From the NCBI RefSeq assembly GCF_947623445.1, contig NC_135243.1, forward strand, positions 21,956,479-22,020,478: 64,000 nucleotides of DNA, given 5' to 3'. The translations under genes were made by a program, and so were the position numbers. The DNA comes from Clavelina lepadiformis (lineage: Eukaryota > Chordata > Ascidiacea > Aplousobranchia > Clavelinidae). Under the pieces are notes generated by a model. It was not told where the DNA came from. It worked only from the letters and a program-made list of their open reading frames with translations, and made no database searches. This document shows positions 1-14,270 of this stretch, one piece after another (within the stretch, counting starts at the first letter, position 1; every line of letters starts with the position of its first letter).

Positions 1-183
1 CACATGGGCATAAACTGCTATAAGTAATCTCAGTTTTGGATATTTCGTGGTACTTATAGGATCATTGTAAGTTTTTCGTACTTGAAACTTCGGCTTATGT
101 ACTGCAAGTTGTCACGTTTGATCTTTTAAAAATGCTTGTCAAAACCCTAACTAACTGTTTGCATAAATAATTATAATTAACAG

Positions 184-4122
<3,939 letters not shown>

Positions 4123-4615
4123 ATTATAAAGAATTACCGAACAGATGTTGTTTTTCAGCAAGCTTTGGGCATTTCAATACCTTCTATTAGCGTAAAAGTT
4201 TAACTTGAATCCTACAATTATAACGTTATTACTTTGTGTTCTGTTTTACTCTGGTTTGAGGTTCCCTTTTTGTTTTGGCATTAATATTATAAAAGTATTT
4301 TATACAATTCAATTTTGCGGTTATCATGTGATAATTTATGCAGTTTATTGTCTAGATATTGTTGCTCTCATTTCGTTTTCATTTAATTTATACTTTATTG
4401 ATATATACGTTTAAAATATAAATAAGCACGTCTATTTATTGGTTTTATTATTATGGTTTTACCTTCCATATAACACACACTCAAAGCTCAGGGTTAACAA
4501 AATGGCTAACGCCAAAGTTGCGGGCGTACACGTATAGAAAACATAAAACACTTTATAATAAATGATATAGTGTAGTAGTTAACAAAAAAAACCCATAATC
4601 AACACTGAAATTTCG

Positions 4616-4621
4616 TTTATT
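4616..4621 (-). promoter_or_regulatory. Candidate polyadenylation signal for the 4722-6419 gene
   Basis: TTTATT on the + strand is AATAAA on the - strand, about 100 bases beyond the stop codon of the polyampholyte gene. Confidence 0.4.
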
Positions 4622-4721
4622 AATAGTCTAGTGTTCCGATTAAAAATATTGCTTTAATAAACACTTTACCGCTGTAAAAGTTTGCGCATTGTTTGAATGC
4701 ATGGACAGCTTGCGTCATTTC

Positions 4722-6419
4722 TTATACGCCTTTACAACCCTTGGGTTCAGGAGCATGACAGGGAGAAGGTGGGGCTGGGCAAGGGCCTACTTCGACGACT
4801 TTACATTTATCACTACCGGATCCATCGCTGCAATTCCCGGATCCTCGCCTCTTTCCTCTTCTCTTATGCCTCCCACCCTTCTTGCCTTTTCCTTTTCCGC
4901 CATGAGAACCATCAGAATCATTCCCTGAGCTTTTGCCGTGGCATTTGGAGCCTTTTCTACTTCCGCTTCGACTTCGACTTCGTCCATGACTATGACGTCG
5001 TTTACTGCTGTGTCTTCTCTTGCAGTTTTGTTTTTCTTTGCCTTCATCATCACTTCCATCAGCATTGCTTCCCTTTTCATCGTTAGAACCATCGCCACCA
5101 TCACGATTCTGTGAACTTCGTCGTTTGCTGTGCTTGCGTTTTCTGCCACCACAACTTTTTCTTCTCTCCTTTCGATTCTTCTTTTCTTTGTCATCAGCAC
5201 CGCTTCCAGAGTCATTGTCTGAAGCACCATCTTTGTCGTCGTTCTCTCCGGGAGGAGAGGAGCCGCTTTGCTTCCTCTTGCAACGTCTCCTCCATCGTCG
5301 TCTCCAACGGCGTTTGCATCTACGCTTCCATCCACGTTTTCTGCCACCGCTCTTTCCACCATCTTCGGTGCTGTCAGAATCGTCACTTAAAGATTGATCA
5401 TTCGAGTCACTGTCATCAGAAGACGAATCATTTTCATCATCGCCTTGCTTCCTCTTGCAACGTCTCCTCCATCGTCGTCTCCAACGGCGTTTGCATCTTC
5501 GCTTCCATCCACGTTTTCTGCCACCGCCATTTCCACCGCCATCAGATGAGTCACTGTCATCATCTGACGATTCATCATCCGAGTCACTGTCATCAGAAGA
5601 CGAATCATCATCATCTTGCTTCCTCTTGCAACGTCTCCTCCATCTTCGTCTCCAACGGCGTCTGCATCTTCGCTTCCATCCATGTTTTCTGCCACCGCCA
5701 TTTCCACCGCCATCAGATGAGTCACTGTCATCATCTGACGATTCATCATCCGAGTCACTGTCATCAGAAGACGAATCATCATCACCTTGCTTCTTCTTGC
5801 AACGTCTCCTCCATCTTAGTCTCCAACGGCGTTTGCATCTTCGCCTCCATCGACGTTTTCTTCCGCCACCACGCTTTCCACCGTCATCAGATGAGTCACT
5901 GTCATCATCTGAAGATTCCTCATCCGAGTCACTGTCATTAGAAGACGAATCATCATCATCACCTTGCTTACTCTTGCAACGTCTCCTCCATCGTCTTCTC
6001 CAACGACGTCTGCATCTTCGCTTCCGTCGACGTTTTCCGCCACCACGCTTTCCGCCATCATCGGAAGAGTTAGAGTCATCATCTGACGAGTCGTCCTCGG
6101 AATCATTATCGTCGGAATCATCACTGTCATCACTCGAGGAAGAAGAATCCTCATCATCTCTTCTACACCTTCGCCTCCATCTCCGCCTGAAACGTCGTCT
6201 AAATCGACGCTTCCACTTTCGAATGCTTCTTTTGCTTTTGTCGCAATCTGCTGTCGTTCCTACTGTGCAACTTTTCACTGTATCGTTGCATGGAGCAGAG
6301 CTTTGACATTGAAATTGAAGTTTCAATAAGCTTCCATTGTATGTAATATTTACATCTTTTGCTGGGACCTTTATGCATTTGTTAGGCGCAGCTTTGGGAA
6401 CATTTTCTGGTGGGTCCAT
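4722..6419 (-). CDS. Polyampholyte repeat protein A (W/C/R-rich basic blocks alternating with D/S-rich acidic blocks)
   Basis: Single open frame of 565 codons; ATG at 6417-6419, TAA at 4722-4724. I do not recognise the family. Residues 21-38 (start KDVNITYNG) resemble residues 21-38 of the acidic protein at 15944. A Cys-containing linker follows, then six basic blocks of about 24 residues (type GWKRRCKRRWRRRWRRRC), each followed by 25-35 acidic residues rich in D, S and E. The DNA unit is 171-177 bp. The last third is K/R/S/G/D-rich with RSRSRSGSR, ending in a Cys/Pro-rich tail. Acidic Ser clusters fit casein-kinase-2 type sites (inference). No signal peptide or membrane segment is visible; an in-frame TAG lies just upstream of the ATG. 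The start could instead follow an unseen 5' exon. Function unknown: nucleic-acid compaction, a phase-separating matrix or a cationic-peptide precursor are possible. Confidence 0.7.
   Translation of the reverse strand: MDPPENVPKAAPNKCIKVPAKDVNITYNGSLLKLQFQCQSSAPCNDTVKSCTVGTTADCDKSKRSIRKWKRRFRRRFRRRWRRRCRRDDEDSSSSSDDSDDSDDNDSEDDSSDDDSNSSDDGGKRGGGKRRRKRRCRRRWRRRWRRRCKSKQGDDDDSSSNDSDSDEESSDDDSDSSDDGGKRGGGRKRRWRRRCKRRWRLRWRRRCKKKQGDDDSSSDDSDSDDESSDDDSDSSDGGGNGGGRKHGWKRRCRRRWRRRWRRRCKRKQDDDDSSSDDSDSDDESSDDDSDSSDGGGNGGGRKRGWKRRCKRRWRRRWRRRCKRKQGDDENDSSSDDSDSNDQSLSDDSDSTEDGGKSGGRKRGWKRRCKRRWRRRWRRRCKRKQSGSSPPGENDDKDGASDNDSGSGADDKEKKNRKERRKSCGGRKRKHSKRRSSQNRDGGDGSNDEKGSNADGSDDEGKEKQNCKRRHSSKRRHSHGRSRSRSGSRKGSKCHGKSSGNDSDGSHGGKGKGKKGGRHKRRGKRRGSGNCSDGSGSDKCKVVEVGPCPAPPSPCHAPEPKGCKGV
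5265..6215 (-). repeat. Coding tandem repeat, 171-177 bp unit
   Basis: The start of the basic-block sequence (cttgcttcctcttgcaacg and variants, + strand) recurs near 5267, 5444, 5615, 5786 and 5963, spaced 171-177 bp. All spacings are multiples of three, so the frame is kept. The first, most diverged copy in protein order is near 6170-6215. Confidence 0.8.
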
Positions 6420-9400
6420 AACCCTTTGAATCTAGTGCTTGACTAGAAACTGCAAATGAAACCAAAATTTCATCCTCATAGCTTAATAAACTGTAAGCCT
6501 TAACGCAGAGAAAGGCTGTTCAGGAAAAGGCATACATTCTCTGCCATTCTATGAAAGCAGGAAACCGTCAGAAAGAAAGGAGAACCCTTTACGGTGAAAA
6601 ACATTTCAAATACTGTAATTTAGCCAGCGTTGTGTATTGCATAAGGAACCAAGCCAAATCCTTTATTCTTTTCATTTTTAAACACACCGTTTCTTGCAAA
6701 TCTTCTTTCTAAGGAGGTTCCGTGCATATCTCAAAATAATTGCCAGTGGTTTTCCAATTATCACATTATTTGCTATAGTCATGCTGAGTTAAACAACCAT
6801 TAAACCTCGTGCTCTGTGTTTCTTATTTCATTAGTTACACAACTGCAACTAAGTTACTGTAAGTGTAAGTTATACATGTATAACAAATAAATGCATAAGT
6901 TATATATAACAGTTATAACAGTCTGCCCGTGCTTTGCAACTATAAGGCTTATGACAAAAGAATTCATCTTACACAAAATCACCCGCTCGCTTACCTTGTC
7001 ATGAAAAACAGCTGCGAATGCGGTGACTTATGTGCAAGCGGTATCATGAGGAACATTGACCGTGCTAGAGGGCTCCAGTAGAGGCTCAGACCTAATAACA
7101 AAATTTTCAACGTTCAACTCGCTATCTCGCAGTTATGTAAAGAAATATCACAACAAAGCTGCAATATGAAAGTTGAAAGCGACAACGCTTTATTTATTTT
7201 TGTCTAAAAGGCATAGTCTGGCGTTGTGTGACATCAAACAAAGCATTTCTTCTACACTTGAAAGGTTGTTACTGTATTTCATCTATTAAGCCAATTTTCT
7301 AACACCCGCTTGTTGACCTTGCCATGAAAAACAGCAGTGTACGTGGTGACTGAAGTGTGTGACATCACGTTGTGACGTTGTGTGATATCAATCAAACCAT
7401 TTTTTATTACATTTAAAAGGTTATTACTGTATTTCATCTTTTAAGCCAACTTTCTAACAGCTAAGGATTTGGTGAAGGATGAAGTCTGTGTTCTAGCCCC
7501 AGGCAATCAATCGAAGATGAGTAAAGATCTTTTATGTGCTGCAAAATTTGTTTTCACCGAACTGGTATTCGTGAGATCTCAGTATTTTCATTAGCCCGGT
7601 CCGTGTTGATGGTTTATGCATCATTTCCTCAAAGATTCTCCTGCAAACGACTGCGTCGTATATATTCACAAGAGTTAGATCACAAGCAACGTGTAATCAT
7701 TTAGATCATTTCGTTTATCGTTGTCAGAAATTTGCTGGTTGTCAGCCTTAACGAGTATAGGGTTGGTGACAGACGGAAATGATAATTTCACAGTCATCCT
7801 AGACGTTTAGACCCGGCGGTAATTGCCGATAAGTGAGAAAAATTCGATACGGTAATGAATGCACGTGCGAAAATGCGTTCTCAATATGTTGTCAATGCCA
7901 CCATATGCTATATCCAAAAACCAACTGGTTGGGTAGAAAAGCGCCTAATGTTTCTTAGAAGTTTAATATGTGTATTTGTGTAGTTGTAGGTTATATTTAT
8001 ACGCTATTATCTATAGTTCATTACATAACCGCTTGTACTTTACGCTAACACTATTGACCAAATGTTACACAGTTTTGAATGGATCCATATGAGCTCAAAC
8101 CACATCATGCGGTTTAAATGTTTTGACTTAAAACACAATTTTTAGAGATTGCATTGTTTTAGTTTTGATTCCTTGAATGTTCAAGCGTATACATCTTATA
8201 CATGATTAAAACTCAAACCAATTGTAAACCCATATAAGTTACCGCTGCTTCATTTCGGCTATTTAATGTGTGATAGGACTACAGGTGAGCATTTTCTCTT
8301 GAGTTCTTTATTCGAAAACAGAAATAAAGATTTGTTGTAAAGGTTATGAAGAAATCAAGTTCTTGAGAGACAAGCTCATGCACAACTTAAAGTCTTAAGA
8401 TTTCATTTTCTTCCAAATGACACCGAAATGTTGTTTCTATTTCTTTGAGTTGTATCTCCAGTACACTTAGGATTAGAGACCTGACACTTTGCTGGTATGG
8501 TACAGTATAACAATCTTTATCCTCTGACTGGGGAAAGTGTTTGCACGACCTAAACTCGGTGAAGATTTCTTATCACTCCAATCCGGGTAAGTACCGAGCT
8601 TGTCTTTTGTGCAAATTCCAATAGAAACACACACTTTTGTATTTTGTTTATTGATTTTCTTAAAACCTTAAGAGAATTACATCGATAGCGCAACTAGGGA
8701 TAAAAACTTGACTTGTTTTGATCGAATATTTGGCAGTTTTGTGATATTTCTCTGTTCAGACTCTTCTTCGCAATGGCAGGAAACACAACACAAAACGTCA
8801 CAGCTTCCTATTAAATGGCAGCCTAATATGTAGCAATAATAAAGATGATATAAAATAAGACAAAACATCCAACACCATTTAAATGGCTTAACATGTCCAC
8901 GTTTTTTTGAGCATGTTTAACAGTTCCATACGCATACTTTCGAAGTCTTGTCTCGTGCCTACTGCCTACATGCAAATACTCGTGTATCCTGAGACAAATA
9001 TCAGTTGTGATGAAGTGCTGCAAAGCTTGTGCGTACTTCATTTCAACAAGGAAGCCCTGTTAGCACTTTCGCTGCAAAACAAACGAATGACAAAGTGAAA
9101 AATTACCTCACAGTTAAAACCGCATATTAATGAGCGAATCATTTATTGCACAAACCACATTTTTCCTGCGAACAAACCTTTCTCATACTCTTGCAAAATA
9201 AGCCGATAAATAATTTGAACTAAGCCAGCTATAATCAAAATGGTAACAAATTAAAAGTAATAAAAATACAATAACTAACTTTCAGTTAATTTTTCGAAAA
9301 CAGAGTCGAACCCTTTGTGGTCAAACTGACAACGCTTCTGCGAAAATAAGCACAAATATCTTATTGCACTAAATCATAGTGTCCTTTAGTAATTCCCGTA

Positions 9401-11524
9401 AATCCTTTAGAATTCTCCATATTCCCTGGAATATATATAGCTGGGACGTGTCGCCGAATTTCGTAAGTTAAATAAGTATACTGTTTCGCGAGTGAAAAAT
9501 TTTGTTGGAGAACTGGGTGAAATTTGAAGAACAATTTTGCCACCAAGTGGCCAAACAAGTGCTGGCAAAGTCCAGCGTCCTGTTGTTCGTCGTCGCTTGT
9601 CGGTAAAAATGTGTGCAACGCTGAGCTTCGTCTATAACCACACTAGACATCTTTTTTTTCTATTCCAGACTTTTCTAGAACATTTTAACATTTGTAGGAG
9701 GTTAGCAAAAAAACTTAAAAGCCAGCGCATTGTCAGTCATTGTCGTTTTCTGTCAGTGACTGATATTGCTAGGTGATAAATGCAAACATTTCCGCAAAGG
9801 TAATGATTAAGTGTGCCAACACAAACCTTGTCAATACTAATGTAGATTAATATCGTAATTTGGAACACGTGACTATATTTGCACCGACATAGCAGCATCC
9901 AAGATTTAATGGTGCAAATATTAGAGCTTAATCACAATAATTCTGATATTTGTGGACACTTTAGAGAGTTCGGACATTGGCATTGTATTAATCTGAACAA
10001 AATTTCAAATAAAAAATATGTTTCATTTTACGATGTTTACATCATTTCGGTTTTAGATCATTTCGGTTGAGTTTACGGTAATCGTCGTAATTCTCTGAAT
10101 CCCCCGAAACGACTGAAAAGATGAACACATAAGAGTTGTTTTCTGTCCGAATAAATTAATATCTTAAAATTAAAATGTGGTAAGATATACAAGGATAACC
10201 GAATATAAACGCAGTATCGTCAAAATATTATGTGAAATACTGGTATCGTCATTTTCACGTCGATTCGTGTAGCACTGCTGTTAAGAGCTTCTTCAAGCAA
10301 CAGGGCGTGTTTGGTAGTAGCTGAAAGGTATCTAAGGATGCTGTTCGTCTTACTCTTTTCTGTTCAGGATGTGACGAATTACCGAGAATAACCCTTACAA
10401 AATAGACGTATACGGCCTCTAGGAAGGGGTGGTATGGTTTAATATTGCTTTATGTCTTCAGCAAACACTTCGACTAGAAGGTATCATTTGTTCTGCATTG
10501 GATGCCTGGTTTGATATAATGGGAGACAATTTTCAGGCTTTAAAGCAAAGCTACATGCAAGTTCTCCAAGATAAAAGCACTAATTGCGCGAAAGGCTGTG
10601 TATAGTTAATCGAAACACATCGTTAAAGTTTTCAACAATTGATCGCATTATTTAGCTAGACTTTACCTACAAAATATGATGAAACACAGACTTGCACATC
10701 TGACCCCTATATTGAACAGCAATTACTGTAGACCAGCATTTTTCTTTCAAACTGTTAGCAATCGTTTTATTTTTGGCTTTATCTTTCTGAATGTTTCAGC
10801 AAACCATTTACATAATAATCGATTTGTATAAATTAAGAAAGAGGTACGTACACCCGGGTTTGATATAACAGTTTATTACACTTGCATCCTTCAGTATAGT
10901 TTGTATACACAGCAAAGATGAAACAAATTCTTCTTAAACACAATATTGGTACCGACTGTAAAAGTTTCAGATGAACATCATACGGTATACAATGAACATG
11001 TCAAATAACCAACAATTATTTAATGTATTGGTGTTAACGAAGTAGTTTTTAGTAAATATGTTAATACGGGTAGGGCTACATCTTAGAAAGTTGTGTAAAA
11101 TGCCATCCGCACTTTTATCACAAACTTATGAACAATGTACGATATATTGAAAAGCAAAGCTTAATTGACGTGAAATAAGATGTACACTGAATATACTGAG
11201 CGAAGATTACAGCCGTGCAACATTGTTTGCAGCAATGCAATTATAGGTGAAGATGTGTCTCGCTTTCTATTAACACGAACATAAAAAAAGAACAACAAAA
11301 AGTTTGATAACGATTGAAACCGGCAACGCCCTTTAAAAGCTATGGTTGTTATGTTCTTTGGCTATACTGTGCTATGGTTCATGAAACGAAGTGAATCAAA
11401 CGTGCAGAACTGCATTTCGTATTTGCAGCTTAATTTCGTGTAAACGGTATAGCATTTAAATTCTGAAAATATGCGTAATATTTTGGGAAAAAACGTTCAA
11501 TGTTCTACGAAGAAATGATATTGC
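6420..11524. other. Intergenic region between two divergent polyampholyte genes, no gene recognised
   Basis: About 5.1 kb of AT-rich sequence separates the heads of the two paralogous repeat genes. Short open frames on both strands (for example near 8677-9041 on the - strand) show no recognisable domain or good splice context. It holds a diverged duplicated segment (6980-7460). Regulatory elements for both genes presumably lie here; I can point to a clear TATA box only for the right-hand gene. Confidence 0.5.
6980..7460. repeat. Diverged direct repeats in noncoding DNA
   Basis: Segment 7223-7304 (gttgtgtgacatcaaacaaa onward) is repeated at 7377-7460 with about 80% identity by eye, including ttactgtatttcatct and taagccaa. 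The stretch acccgcttgttgaccttgcc at 7304 has an earlier copy at 6980. Two to three old copies of one roughly 150-bp unit. Confidence 0.55.
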
Positions 11525-11532
11525 TATATAAA
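11525..11532 (+). promoter_or_regulatory. TATA box of polyampholyte gene B
   Basis: TATATAAA, 51 bases upstream of the ATG at 11583, with no other ATG between. This implies a short leader of about 25-30 bases. Confidence 0.6.
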
Positions 11533-11582
11533 CCGTTGTGTTGACTTAGGATTTATAAGAACACTACTTAGTGACAGACGAT

Positions 11583-14270
11583 ATGGAAAAAGGAATCGAA
11601 CCTGTTAGCACAGCAGAAACAAAAGTGGAGAAACATGTAATCATATCATGCAAGGATTCAAGTTCAAAGACCGATAGTAATAACATTGCAGGGTACGATG
11701 CTGATAAACCATGCAAAGGGAGGCGAGTAAGTAAGACTTACAAAGAAAAGAAACGTCGATGGAAGCGAAGATGCAAGCGCCGCTGGAGACGAAAATGGAG
11801 GAGACAATGCGAAAGGAAGCAAGGTGATGATGAAGATGATTCTTCTTCTGATAACAGTGACTCGGATGATGAATCTTCAGATGACGACTTTAAAAACACT
11901 GATGATGGTAGAAGAGGCATTTGCAGAAAACGTGGATGGAAGCGAAGATGCAAGCGCCGCTGGAGACGAAAATGGAGGAGGCGTTGCAAGAGGAAACAAG
12001 GCGATAATGATGATGATTCAAATTCTGATGACAGTGACTCGGATGATGAATCTTCAGATGACGACTCTAAAAACACTGATGATGGTGGAAGAGGCATTTG
12101 CAGAAAACGTGGATGGAAACGAAGATGCAGACGCCGCTGGAGACGAAAATGGAGGAGACGTTGCAAGAGGAAGCAAGGTGATGATGAAGAGGATTCGTCT
12201 TCTGATGACAGTGACTCGGATGATGAATCTTCAGATGACGACTCTAAAAACACTGATGATGGTGGAAAAGGCATTTGCAGAAAACGTGGATGGAAGCGAA
12301 GATGCAAGCGCCGCTGGAGACGAAAATGGAGGAGGCGTTGCAAGAGGAAACAAGGCGATAATGATGATGATTCAAATTCTGATGACAGTGACTCGTATGA
12401 TAATTCTAACTCCTCTGATGACAAAGGAAAGGGCGGCGGAAGAAAGCGTCTATGGAAGCGAAGATGCAGGCGCCACTGGAGACGACGATGGAGGAGACGT
12501 TGCAAAAGAAAACAAGGCGATGATGATGATGATTCGTCTTCTGTTTACAGTGATTCGGATGATGATACTGACTCATCTGATGACAAAGGAAAGGGCGGCG
12601 GAAGAAAGCGTCTATGGAAGCGAAGAGGCAGGCGCCACTGGAGACGACGATGGAGGAGACGTTGCAAAAGGAAACAAGGCGGTGATGATGATGATTCGTC
12701 TTCTGTTTACAGTGATTCGGATGATACTGACTCTTCTGATGACGAAAGAAAGGGTGGCGGCAGAAAACGTGGATGGAAGCGAAGATGCAAACGCCGTTGG
12801 AGGCGACAATGGAAGAGACGTTGCAGGCGAGGTCCAAAGAAATATGTTAAAGGAGGCGATAAATCTAACGGTGAAAAGGAAAGCAATGCGGATGGAGGTG
12901 ATAAACGTGGTGTTGCTGGAAGTGACAGCGGTGGTGGTGGTCAATCAGTGATTCACAAATCAGTCGATGTAACAACTTCTGAAATTATAGAAGGCGAAGG
13001 CACAATCGAACATGGTGCTGCTGGAAGTGACAGCGGTGGGGGTGGTCAATCAATGATTCACAAATCAGTCGAAGTAACAACTTCTGAAATTATCGAAGGC
13101 GAAGGCACAATCGAATATGGTGCTGCTGGAAGTGACAGCGGTGGGGGTGGTCAATCAGTGATTCACAAATCAGTCGAAGTAACAACTTCTGAAATTATCG
13201 AAGGCGAAGGCACAATCGAACATGGTGCTGCTGGAAGTGACAGCGGTGGGGGTGGTCAATCAGTGATTCACAAATCAGTCGAAGTAACAACTTCTGAAAT
13301 TATCGAAGGCGAAGGCACAATCGAATATGGTGCTGCTGGAAGTGACAGCGGTGGTCAATCAGTGATTCACAAATCAGTCGAAGTAACAACTTCTGAAATT
13401 ATCGAAGGCGAAGGCACAATCGAATATGGTGCTGCTGGAAGTGACGGTGGTTGCGGTGGTCAATCAGTGATTCACAAATCAGTCGAAGTAACAACTTCTG
13501 AAATTATCGAAGGCGAAGGCACAATCGAACATGGTGCTGCTGGAAGTGATAGCGGTGGCGGTGGTCAATCAGTGATTCACAAATCAGTCGAAGTAACAAC
13601 TTCTGAAATTATCGAAGGCGAAGGCACAATCGAATATGGTGCTGCTGGAAGTGACGGCGGTTGCGGTGGTCAATCAGTGATTCACAAATCAGTCGAAGTA
13701 ACAACTTCTGAAATTATCGAAGGCGAAGGCACAATCGAATATGGTGCTGCTGGAAGTGACAGCGGTGGTCAATCAGTGATTCACAAATCAGTCGAAGTAA
13801 CAACTTCTGAAATTATCGAAGGCGAAGGCACAATCGAATATGGTGCTGCTGGAAGTGACGGTGGTTGCGGTGGTCAATCAGTGATTCACAAATCAGTCGA
13901 AGTAACAACTTCTGAAATTATCGAAGGCGAAGGCACAATCGAACATGGTGCTGCTGGAAGTGATAGCGGTGGCGGTGGTAAATCAGTGATTCACAAATCA
14001 GTCGATTTAACAACTTCTGAAATTATCGAAGGCGAAGGCACAATCGAATATGGTGCTGCTGGAAGTGACAGCGGTGGGGGTGGTCAATCAGTGATTCACA
14101 AATCAGTCGATGTAACAACTTCTGAAATTATCGAAGGCGAATTAGGCACAATCGAATATGGTGCTGCTGGAAGAGACAGCGGTGGAGGTGGTAAATCAGT
14201 GATTCACAAATCAGTCGAAGTAACAACTTCTGAAATTATCGAAGGCACAATCGAACAATCGAGGTGTTAA
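11583..14270 (+). CDS. Polyampholyte repeat protein B with a 13-copy C-terminal repeat
   Basis: Single open frame of 895 residues from the first ATG after a TATA box to TAA. Residues from about 50 to 420 carry seven basic blocks (type GWKRRCKRRWRRKWRRRC, ending KRKQ) alternating with acidic D/S/E blocks; the DNA unit is close to 177 bp. They are clearly paralogous to the divergent gene at 4722-6419, which also shares the linker SNADG. The C-terminal half is different: thirteen copies of a 33-36-residue unit containing GAAGSDSGGGGQSVIHKSV and TTSEIIEGEGTIE. The N-terminus keeps part of the cluster motif (KHVIISCK, residues 17-24). No signal peptide, membrane segment or known domain. The S/G-rich, low-charge repeat looks like an elastic or adhesive linker (inference). 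Family and function not recognised. Confidence 0.72.
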   Translation: MEKGIEPVSTAETKVEKHVIISCKDSSSKTDSNNIAGYDADKPCKGRRVSKTYKEKKRRWKRRCKRRWRRKWRRQCERKQGDDEDDSSSDNSDSDDESSDDDFKNTDDGRRGICRKRGWKRRCKRRWRRKWRRRCKRKQGDNDDDSNSDDSDSDDESSDDDSKNTDDGGRGICRKRGWKRRCRRRWRRKWRRRCKRKQGDDEEDSSSDDSDSDDESSDDDSKNTDDGGKGICRKRGWKRRCKRRWRRKWRRRCKRKQGDNDDDSNSDDSDSYDNSNSSDDKGKGGGRKRLWKRRCRRHWRRRWRRRCKRKQGDDDDDSSSVYSDSDDDTDSSDDKGKGGGRKRLWKRRGRRHWRRRWRRRCKRKQGGDDDDSSSVYSDSDDTDSSDDERKGGGRKRGWKRRCKRRWRRQWKRRCRRGPKKYVKGGDKSNGEKESNADGGDKRGVAGSDSGGGGQSVIHKSVDVTTSEIIEGEGTIEHGAAGSDSGGGGQSMIHKSVEVTTSEIIEGEGTIEYGAAGSDSGGGGQSVIHKSVEVTTSEIIEGEGTIEHGAAGSDSGGGGQSVIHKSVEVTTSEIIEGEGTIEYGAAGSDSGGQSVIHKSVEVTTSEIIEGEGTIEYGAAGSDGGCGGQSVIHKSVEVTTSEIIEGEGTIEHGAAGSDSGGGGQSVIHKSVEVTTSEIIEGEGTIEYGAAGSDGGCGGQSVIHKSVEVTTSEIIEGEGTIEYGAAGSDSGGQSVIHKSVEVTTSEIIEGEGTIEYGAAGSDGGCGGQSVIHKSVEVTTSEIIEGEGTIEHGAAGSDSGGGGKSVIHKSVDLTTSEIIEGEGTIEYGAAGSDSGGGGQSVIHKSVDVTTSEIIEGELGTIEYGAAGRDSGGGGKSVIHKSVEVTTSEIIEGTIEQSRC
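11749..12837 (+). repeat. Coding tandem repeat of basic/acidic units, about 177 bp
   Basis: Seven basic blocks. The first four CAAG landmarks at block ends lie at 11820, 11997, 12174 and 12351, exactly 177 bp apart. Later units are shorter because their acidic blocks are shorter. Confidence 0.85.
12910..14262 (+). repeat. 13-copy coding repeat, 99-108 bp unit, with a 414-bp higher-order duplication
   Basis: Units start with ggtgctgctggaagtgac and contain caatcagtgattcacaaatc. Copies 5-7 and 9-11 share private variants (a short glycine run, then gacggtggttgcgg, then gatagcggtggcgg). Copies 5 and 9 start 414 bp apart (13329 and 13743), so a block of four units was duplicated recently. Confidence 0.85.

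Noticed and set aside
4205-4414. Hydrophobic small protein downstream of the kinase
   Set aside because: AT-rich 3' UTR sequence that reads as hydrophobic residues by composition; no support for a gene.
5111-6306. Long open frames on the + strand over the polyampholyte gene A
   Set aside because: They are antisense shadows: the acidic-block codons are nearly self-complementary in coding sense, and the unit length is a multiple of three, so several frames stay open. The - strand frame has the ordered W/C/R and D/S blocks and the N-terminal motif.
8677-9618. Small - strand open frames between the two polyampholyte genes
   Set aside because: No domain, no conserved motif, no good splice or promoter context; length expected by chance.
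11571-11582. Upstream GTG start for gene B
   Set aside because: A non-ATG start is not needed: an ATG four codons later has a TATA box at a suitable distance. The same reasoning rejects the TTG codons at 15920, 17672 and 29793.
11738-12944. Antisense and shifted frames over gene B repeats
   Set aside because: Same reason: a repeat of multiple-of-three length keeps other frames open. No start context or separate signal.
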